From positions 1 to 19,956 of the forward strand of contig JANPGJ010000599.1 in NCBI GenBank assembly GCA_031423955.1: 19,956 nt of DNA, read 5' to 3'. The translations under genes were made by a program, and so were the position numbers. Positions 16,023 to 19,956 of this stretch are shown in pieces (within the stretch, counting starts at the first letter, position 1; the number at the start of each line of letters is the position of its first letter). The notes beneath the pieces are model-generated. The model searched no databases and was not told the DNA's origin. It saw nothing but the letters and a program-made list of their open reading frames with translations. This stretch comes from JAEUOS01 sp031423955. GTDB lineage: Bacteria > Pseudomonadota > Gammaproteobacteria > Burkholderiales > JAEUOS01.

Positions 16023-16744
16023 CCGGACTGGTTGCGCCAGGCGCTGAAGCAATGGCTGAACGGGCCGGCGGCATGTTCGCGGCAATGCCAGGCACCGGCC
16101 ACACCCGACCAGAGCGTGCTGATCTCGTGCCCGCGAAAGCCGGCATGCACGCTCGACACCGCATCCGCCCGCGTGACCTGGTTGGAACCGATCGCGCCAA
16201 CCAGGTGGCTGCCTGCCAGCGCCAGCCAGCCCCGTCTTGGCTCGCAGGCGAAGAAACGCTCGGCACGTGCCGCGATCGCGGCAAGCAATCGGTCCAGCGG
16301 CGCGCCCTCGAAGTGATGCAGGAACAGCGTGGTGGTGATCAGATCCCAGGCTGGCGGCGTCCTGGCGCCGCGGCTTCGCGCCGCCCAATCAAGCACATCG
16401 GCGACTTCGAGCTTGACGTTCCAGCCCAGCGCGGCATAGGCGGCCAGAGTGGCCGGCGTCACGATATCCTGGCGGTCAAGCAGGGTCAGGTCCACCTGTG
16501 GCCAGGCCGGCGCGAGTGCGCGCGCGACTTCGAGAAGCAGGGTACCGTCGCCGGCGCCGATTTCCAGGATCCTCAGGGGCCCGCTGACGCGCGATGCCGG
16601 CCCCAGCGCCCGCCAGCAGTCCGCGACTATGGATCGGGTGCGCATCGCATGATGAACGCGCCGCAGGTCGCGGCGCGACCGCTGTGCCGCCGGACTGGCG
16701 GGGGCGAGATGGTCGAGGATTTCACTGCCGACGATCCTGCGCAT
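16019..16744 (-). CDS. SAM-dependent methyltransferase of the type III PKS operon
   Basis: A 241-residue class I methyltransferase. Motif I is ILEIGAGDGTLLLEVA (59-74), followed by LTLLDRQDIV (acidic strand-2 end) and LITTTLFLHHFEGAPLDRLL, the post-II/motif IV region typical of O- or C-methylating enzymes. The N-terminal helix SEILDHLAPASPAAQRSRRD resembles methyltransferases found beside bacterial type III polyketide synthases. Likely target: the ring or hydroxyl of the polyketide product. The ATG at 16744 is chosen because the family N-terminus begins here; it lies 55 bases after the synthase stop, and an 18-codon frame fills the gap. A longer in-frame extension to 16930 lies on top of the synthase and is not credible. 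The stop overlaps the flavoprotein start by 4 bases. Confidence 0.85.
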   Translation of the reverse strand: MRRIVGSEILDHLAPASPAAQRSRRDLRRVHHAMRTRSIVADCWRALGPASRVSGPLRILEIGAGDGTLLLEVARALAPAWPQVDLTLLDRQDIVTPATLAAYAALGWNVKLEVADVLDWAARSRGARTPPAWDLITTTLFLHHFEGAPLDRLLAAIAARAERFFACEPRRGWLALAGSHLVGAIGSNQVTRADAVSSVHAGFRGHEISTLWSGVAGAWHCREHAAGPFSHCFSAWRNQSG

Positions 16745-16746
16745 GA

Positions 16747-16803
16747 TCAGGGCCGGGCCTGGCGCGTGCAGCCGGCCGCGGTGGCGGGCGTGGATCGCAT
16801 CAT
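16747..16803 (-). other. Possible 18-codon coupling ORF between PKS and methyltransferase
   Basis: ATG at 16803-16801 overlaps the synthase stop by 4 bases, like the other operon junctions, and reads MMRSTPATAAGCTRQARP. It stops at TGA 16749-16747, two bases before the methyltransferase ATG. It may only serve to carry ribosomes across the gap, or mark an old frameshift in the methyltransferase 5' end. Confidence 0.3.
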
Positions 16804-17858
16804 CGGACTTCCAGCAAGGCGCCGTGGCAACTGAATCCGGCGCCGAACGACGACAGCCACCACCAGCCGTCCGGCGCGCCATCCGCCAGCGCGGCTTCAA
16901 GCACCAGGTACACGAAGGCGCTCGATACATTGCCGTATTCGCGCAGCATCGCCGCGCTGTAGCGCAGGTCGCCGCGCTTGAGTTCGAGTCGTGTCTCCAG
17001 TGCCTGCAATACGTCGCGACCGCCGGCGTGCATGATCCAGGTGCTGATGTCGCCCGGATCGAGGCCGGCGCGCGTGAGCACCGTGGCGCGCACGCGCCGC
17101 GCGTACTCGGCCGCCAGCCCCGGCACCGCCTGGGTGAGGATGTTGCGCAGCATGCCGTCGCGTTGCTCGAAGCGCAGGCAGTCGCGCTGTTTCGGTTCGA
17201 TCAGCGAAGCGCTGTCTTTCCACTCGATGCGCCGCCCGGCCGCGGCGGGCACGCGCGACAGCACCGCCGCCCCGGCGGCGTCGCCGAACAGGCAGGCACT
17301 GATCAGCACGCCGGGATCGTTGTCGAGGTACATCGCGGCGCTGCAGACTTCCACGCACACCGACAGCACATGTTCGGCCGCGCCCGACCCGAGCAAGGCG
17401 TGGCCGAGTTGCAGGTTGGGCAGCGCGGCGCCGCAGCCCTGACCGACCAGGTCGAAGGCCTGCACATCATCGCGCAAGCCGAGCCGCTCGACCACATACC
17501 CGGAAAGCCCCGGGCACAGATAGCCGGTGCAGGAACTGACGATCAGCGCATCGATTCGCGCGGGCGCAAGCGCGGCGTTGGCCAGGGCGCGGGAGGCGGC
17601 GCCGGCCGCGAGCGGCGGCGCGTGCGCCAGAAAGCGCTCTGCCAGCGTGTTCGGATCTATGCGGAAAACTTCGTCGAGCGAGTCGACCGCGAGGCGCCGC
17701 GCTTCGATCCCGTTGTCCCGGCGCAGCACCGTGCGCGCGATCAAATGAGAGCGCTGGTCGAGTCGCTCGTACCATTCGGAGTCTTCAAACGCGGCCAGGC
17801 ATTCGGCCTTGGTATAGCGCGCAGGCGGTGTAGCGGTGCCGATGCCGGTCAGGAACAT
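16800..17858 (-). CDS. Type III polyketide synthase (chalcone/stilbene synthase family)
   Basis: A 352-residue homodimeric condensing enzyme. The Cys-His-Asn triad of the family is visible: Cys142 in DLVGQGCGAALPNLQ, His277 in WIMHAGGRDVLQ and Asn310 in YGNVSSAFVY. Further marks are SSCTGYLCPGLSG (108-120) and CLFGDAAGAAVLS (189-201), the thiolase-fold strand region. Such enzymes condense an acyl-CoA (or ACP-bound) starter with malonyl-CoA and cyclise it to resorcinols, pyrones or phloroglucinols without a carrier domain. Start choice: ATG 17858, giving MFLTGIGTATPP, the usual N-terminus; a 49-residue upstream extension to ATG 18005 is possible but looks non-coding. It opens a five-gene leftward operon with a methyltransferase, a flavoprotein, a carrier protein and a ketosynthase. 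Product is unknown; a long-chain phenolic lipid is favoured. Confidence 0.93.
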   Translation of the reverse strand: MFLTGIGTATPPARYTKAECLAAFEDSEWYERLDQRSHLIARTVLRRDNGIEARRLAVDSLDEVFRIDPNTLAERFLAHAPPLAAGAASRALANAALAPARIDALIVSSCTGYLCPGLSGYVVERLGLRDDVQAFDLVGQGCGAALPNLQLGHALLGSGAAEHVLSVCVEVCSAAMYLDNDPGVLISACLFGDAAGAAVLSRVPAAAGRRIEWKDSASLIEPKQRDCLRFEQRDGMLRNILTQAVPGLAAEYARRVRATVLTRAGLDPGDISTWIMHAGGRDVLQALETRLELKRGDLRYSAAMLREYGNVSSAFVYLVLEAALADGAPDGWWWLSSFGAGFSCHGALLEVR

Positions 17859-18211
17859 GCGCCGGTCCGGTGTTGTGCCTGGCAATACATCTTGTACCCA
17901 CTCCTGCGAAATTGACACCTGGCGTCCGTCGAGATGCTTGCAAGATGCTCCATGACTCGCCCCGATTGATCTGTTCGACAGCGAACACAAGGAATTTCGG
18001 CTCATCTTCCCCGCTACGGCCGGCGCCGGCTGGGCGTGCGATCAGCGGGAGTTGGCAAGCGCATCGGGCGGGCATGCGCGCTGCTTTCCGCATGCGGCTG
18101 CAGGACGGAAAAACCGACAGTTATGCGGGCCAACGAACAGAGCGCCAGAAATTCGATGCGCAAACTGTACCCACGCTTTTCCAACGGAGGCCCGCCGCGG
18201 CCGGAGGGTCG
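17859..18211. other. Divergent intergenic region, PKS operon versus PLD gene
   Basis: This 353-base gap should hold the promoter of the polyketide operon and that of the phospholipase gene. A palindrome, TGTTCG-ACAG-CGAACA, lies at 17972-17987, about 115 bases upstream of the synthase start. No good sigma-70 hexamer pair was found on either strand. The open frame through it is an extension of both flanking frames and not supported as coding. Confidence 0.5.
17972..17987. promoter_or_regulatory. Palindrome upstream of the PKS operon (TGTTCG-N4-CGAACA)
   Basis: A perfect 6-base inverted repeat with a 4-base centre. GTTCG/CGAAC arms also occur in the element clusters at 243-281, 2590-2612 and 5478-5497, so a shared binding protein is conceivable, but arm order and spacing differ and the arms are short. 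Function is inferred from position only. Confidence 0.35.
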
Positions 18212-19489
18212 ATGAGGAGCAATAAACTCTTCATTGCCGCAACCTCGATTGTGTTGTTGAGCGGCGCATTACTGCTCGGGCTCAATCTCAAGGGCGGGGA
18301 GAAATCGATCGAGCATTCGATCGCAAGACTCTACGACACGCGGGATCCCCAGTTCGATCGCGCCATGGGTGTGCTGCTCGGGCCGGCGATCGTCGAGGGC
18401 AACCGCGTCGACGTCCTGTTGAACGGGGACCAGATCTTCCCGTCGATGCTCGCGGCAATCAGAGCCGCGGACAAGTCGATCACCTTCGAAAGCTATATCT
18501 ATTGGTCCGGATCGATCGGCGAGGCGTTTGCGGCAGCACTCGCGGAACGCGCCCGGTCAGGCGTACGCGTACACCTGCTTCTGGACTGGTTGGGAAGCAG
18601 CAAGCTTGAAGCGTCACAAATGGACATGATGAAGCGTGCCGGCGTCGAGGTTCGCAGATTTCATGCGCCGGTCTGGTATCACCTGCATCGAATGAACAAC
18701 CGCACCCACCGCAAGGTACTGGTGACGGACGGCCGAGTGGGCTTCACCGGAGGGGTCGGCATCGCCGATGCGTGGACCGGAAACGCAGAGGATCCCGGTC
18801 ATTGGCGCGACACCCATTTCCGTGCGGAAGGTCCGGTGGTGGCGCAGATGCAGGCGGTGTTCATGGACAACTGGATCAAGGTTACGGGGGAAGTGTTGCA
18901 CGGCGTCGATTATTTTCCCGCGCTATCCCGACGCGGCGAGATCTCCGGGCAGATGTTCAGCAGCTCTCCAGCGGGCGGCAGCGAAAGCATGCGCCTGATG
19001 TACCTGCTGGCGATTACCGCGGCCAAACGATCGATCCATCTTTCGAGCGCCTATTTCGTTCCGGACCAGCTTACCTCGCGCGCGCTGATGGACGCTGCCA
19101 GGCGCGGGGTTCGGGTCAAAATCGTCACTCCCGGAGAGCACATGGATGCCGACACGGTCAAGCGGGCATCGCGCGCGCGCTGGGGGGAGTTGCTCGAAGC
19201 CGGCATCGAGATCCACCAGTATCAGCCAACCATGTACCACTGCAAGGTGATGATCGTCGACGGGCTTTGGGTGTCGGTCGGTTCCACCAATTTCGATACC
19301 CGATCCTTCTCGTTGAACGACGAGGCCAACTTGAACATCTTCAACGCTTCCTTTGCAAGCCGTCAGATCGAGATCTTCGAGCAGGACGTCGCGCGCTCAC
19401 GGCCGGTCAGCTTGTCCGAATGGCGGCAGCGGCCGCTTGGTGAAAAGTTGCTGGACGCGGCGGCTTCATTGCTGCGAACGCAATTGTGA
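18212..19489 (+). CDS. Phospholipase D / cardiolipin synthase-like protein
   Basis: A 425-residue membrane-anchored protein. An N-terminal hydrophobic helix (about 6-25) is followed by two phospholipase-D domains with complete HKD motifs: HRKVLVTDGRVGFTGG (His166, Lys168, Asp173) and HCKVMIVDGLWVSVGSTN (His343, Lys345, Asp350). ESYIYWSG and SSAYFVPD are the usual strands before each motif. Cardiolipin synthases of the ClsA/ClsB type join two phosphatidylglycerols, or phosphatidylglycerol and phosphatidylethanolamine, at the inner membrane. A single N-terminal helix and this length fit ClsB- or ClsC-like forms. GGAGGG five bases before ATG 18212 fixes the start; the longer frame to 17870 is not needed. 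It is divergent from the polyketide operon. Substrate could be another phospholipid. Confidence 0.88.
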   Translation: MRSNKLFIAATSIVLLSGALLLGLNLKGGEKSIEHSIARLYDTRDPQFDRAMGVLLGPAIVEGNRVDVLLNGDQIFPSMLAAIRAADKSITFESYIYWSGSIGEAFAAALAERARSGVRVHLLLDWLGSSKLEASQMDMMKRAGVEVRRFHAPVWYHLHRMNNRTHRKVLVTDGRVGFTGGVGIADAWTGNAEDPGHWRDTHFRAEGPVVAQMQAVFMDNWIKVTGEVLHGVDYFPALSRRGEISGQMFSSSPAGGSESMRLMYLLAITAAKRSIHLSSAYFVPDQLTSRALMDAARRGVRVKIVTPGEHMDADTVKRASRARWGELLEAGIEIHQYQPTMYHCKVMIVDGLWVSVGSTNFDTRSFSLNDEANLNIFNASFASRQIEIFEQDVARSRPVSLSEWRQRPLGEKLLDAAASLLRTQL

Positions 19490-19538
19490 TGACCGCGCGG
19501 CGTCAAGCCGATGCGGTGTCCGACCGGCTGTTAGCGTC

Positions 19539-19811
19539 CTAGCTCGGCGGCGATGGGGTCGCACCGCGTCGCAAGTAAGCGACCGCCTTGAGGATCTGCG
19601 GCCAATGCACCACACCCTGCCGCACCACCCACGCCAATGCCGCACCGGCGGCCGTTGCGCGCATGCCGGTGGGCGCCGCCGCGGGCGCGGCCGGCGCGCG
19701 CCACGCACGGGCCAGGACAAAGCCCGCCAGACCGCCAACCCCGGCGGCCGCGATGAGCGTCGAGGGGCGAGTCAGGGTTGCATGTATCGCTGCGCGCGTG
19801 CGCCGGAAGCC
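19539..19811 (-). CDS. Small membrane-associated protein, C-terminal part; 5' end unresolved
   Basis: On the minus strand a frame ending at TAG 19541-19539 encodes a helix TRPSTLIAAAGVGGLAGFVL followed by an Ala/Pro linker and VVRQGVVHWPQILKAVAYLR. It resembles the C-terminal half of small YqjD/DUF883-like or related proteins with one or two membrane helices. GC-rich third positions support coding. No ATG, GTG or TTG occurs in frame between here and the window edge; the only in-frame ATG (19664) would cut off the membrane helix. The right limit given here is therefore approximate. Either the gene uses a non-standard start, or its 5' end was replaced or frameshifted. It converges on the phospholipase gene with a 49-base gap. 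Confidence 0.45.
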   Translation of the reverse strand, partial: GFRRTRAAIHATLTRPSTLIAAAGVGGLAGFVLARAWRAPAAPAAAPTGMRATAAGAALAWVVRQGVVHWPQILKAVAYLRRGATPSPPS

Positions 19812-19956
19812 GGCGCGCGTATCGCGCCTGCCGTCCTGACCATCGCCGGACCCGTGTCGGCGAACGAACCGGATAGCGGCCAGACAGATTTCACCTTCAA
19901 AGTGCTCCTCGACGTCCCGTCGCCGATCCCGCTCACCGTGAAGGTGAGCACGTTGG
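19782..19956 (+). CDS. Possible start of a Calx-beta domain protein, partial
   Basis: A frame open to the window edge. From about 19836 it reads LTIAGPVSANEPDSGQTDFT and continues FKVLLDVPSPIPLTVKVST. The ExDSGxTxFxFxVxLxxP pattern is typical of Calx-beta repeats, calcium-binding beta-sandwich units found in large secreted or surface proteins. Third codon positions are strongly G or C here, in favour of this strand. The ATG at 19782 has CAGGG about 9 bases upstream, but the first 18 residues (Cys/Arg-rich, no signal peptide) are not typical of a secreted protein. The true start may differ. It is exactly antisense, in codon register, to the minus-strand frame that ends at 19539. Confidence 0.42.
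   Translation, partial: MYRCARAPEAGARIAPAVLTIAGPVSANEPDSGQTDFTFKVLLDVPSPIPLTVKVSTL

Noticed and set aside
17859..18005. 49-residue N-terminal extension of the type III polyketide synthase
   Set aside because: No domain character; the family N-terminus starts at ATG 17858 and length then matches relatives. An alternative start at 18005 cannot be fully excluded.
17870..18211. N-terminal extension of the phospholipase D-like protein
   Set aside because: GGAGGG before ATG 18212 followed directly by a membrane helix gives the expected start.
19506..19529. AGCCG/CGGCT inverted repeat after the phospholipase gene
   Set aside because: Only 5 paired bases with a large loop and no T-tract; too weak to call a terminator.
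19466..19738. 90-codon minus frame overlapping the phospholipase end
   Set aside because: Arg-rich and overlapping the phospholipase 3' end; the neighbouring minus frame ending at 19539 has a membrane helix and better codon use.

Overview
The window is strongly GC-rich bacterial DNA with tightly packed genes. Its gene content suggests a betaproteobacterium, perhaps Burkholderiales- or Rhodocyclales-like: a P1B-type metal ATPase, a ribbon-helix-helix regulator next to a PHB-depolymerase-type esterase, DUF3309 and DUF2177 membrane proteins, and a sorbosone-dehydrogenase-like lipoprotein. The taxonomic call is inference from gene content only.

Left part (1-5500). The 3' end of a metal P-type ATPase is followed by an AT-rich regulatory region with three GAACATA-type half-sites. 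Then come a Crp/Fnr-type regulator (431-1138), a convergent hairpin, and a leftward cysteine-rich flavodoxin-like reductase (1205-2275). Diverging from the reductase is a compact rightward unit: alpha/beta hydrolase, pyridoxamine-phosphate-oxidase-like stress protein and class II fumarase (2677-5478). Related palindromic elements lie on both sides of this unit.

Middle part (5500-9900), all rightward. It holds a 52-aa DUF3309 protein overlapping a PQQ/sorbosone-dehydrogenase-like lipoprotein, a perfect-register decamer tandem repeat, a DUF2177 membrane protein, a probable 5'-truncated heme-oxygenase-fold enzyme remnant, and a ribbon-helix-helix regulator with its own palindromic operator. The regulator is followed by a PHB-depolymerase-type esterase.

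Right part (9950-17860), all leftward. The main feature is a five-gene polyketide/lipid operon read from 17858 down to 13181: type III polyketide synthase, SAM methyltransferase, geranylgeranyl-reductase-like flavoprotein, acyl carrier protein and FabF-like ketosynthase. The last three junctions are 4-base ATGA overlaps. By analogy with phenolic-lipid operons, the carrier protein and ketosynthase could build or present an acyl starter, the type III enzyme extend and cyclise it, and the methyltransferase and flavoprotein tailor it. Downstream on the same strand are a glycine-zipper protein, an NPPY-type methyltransferase and a PurD-like ATP-grasp ligase, which may form a second small-molecule pathway.

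Right edge (17860-19956). A phospholipase D/cardiolipin-synthase-like protein diverges from the polyketide operon. After it, the two strands conflict: a leftward small membrane-protein reading frame without a visible start, and a rightward frame that looks like the beginning of a Calx-beta domain protein leaving the window. No tRNA, rRNA, CRISPR array or insertion sequence was seen.
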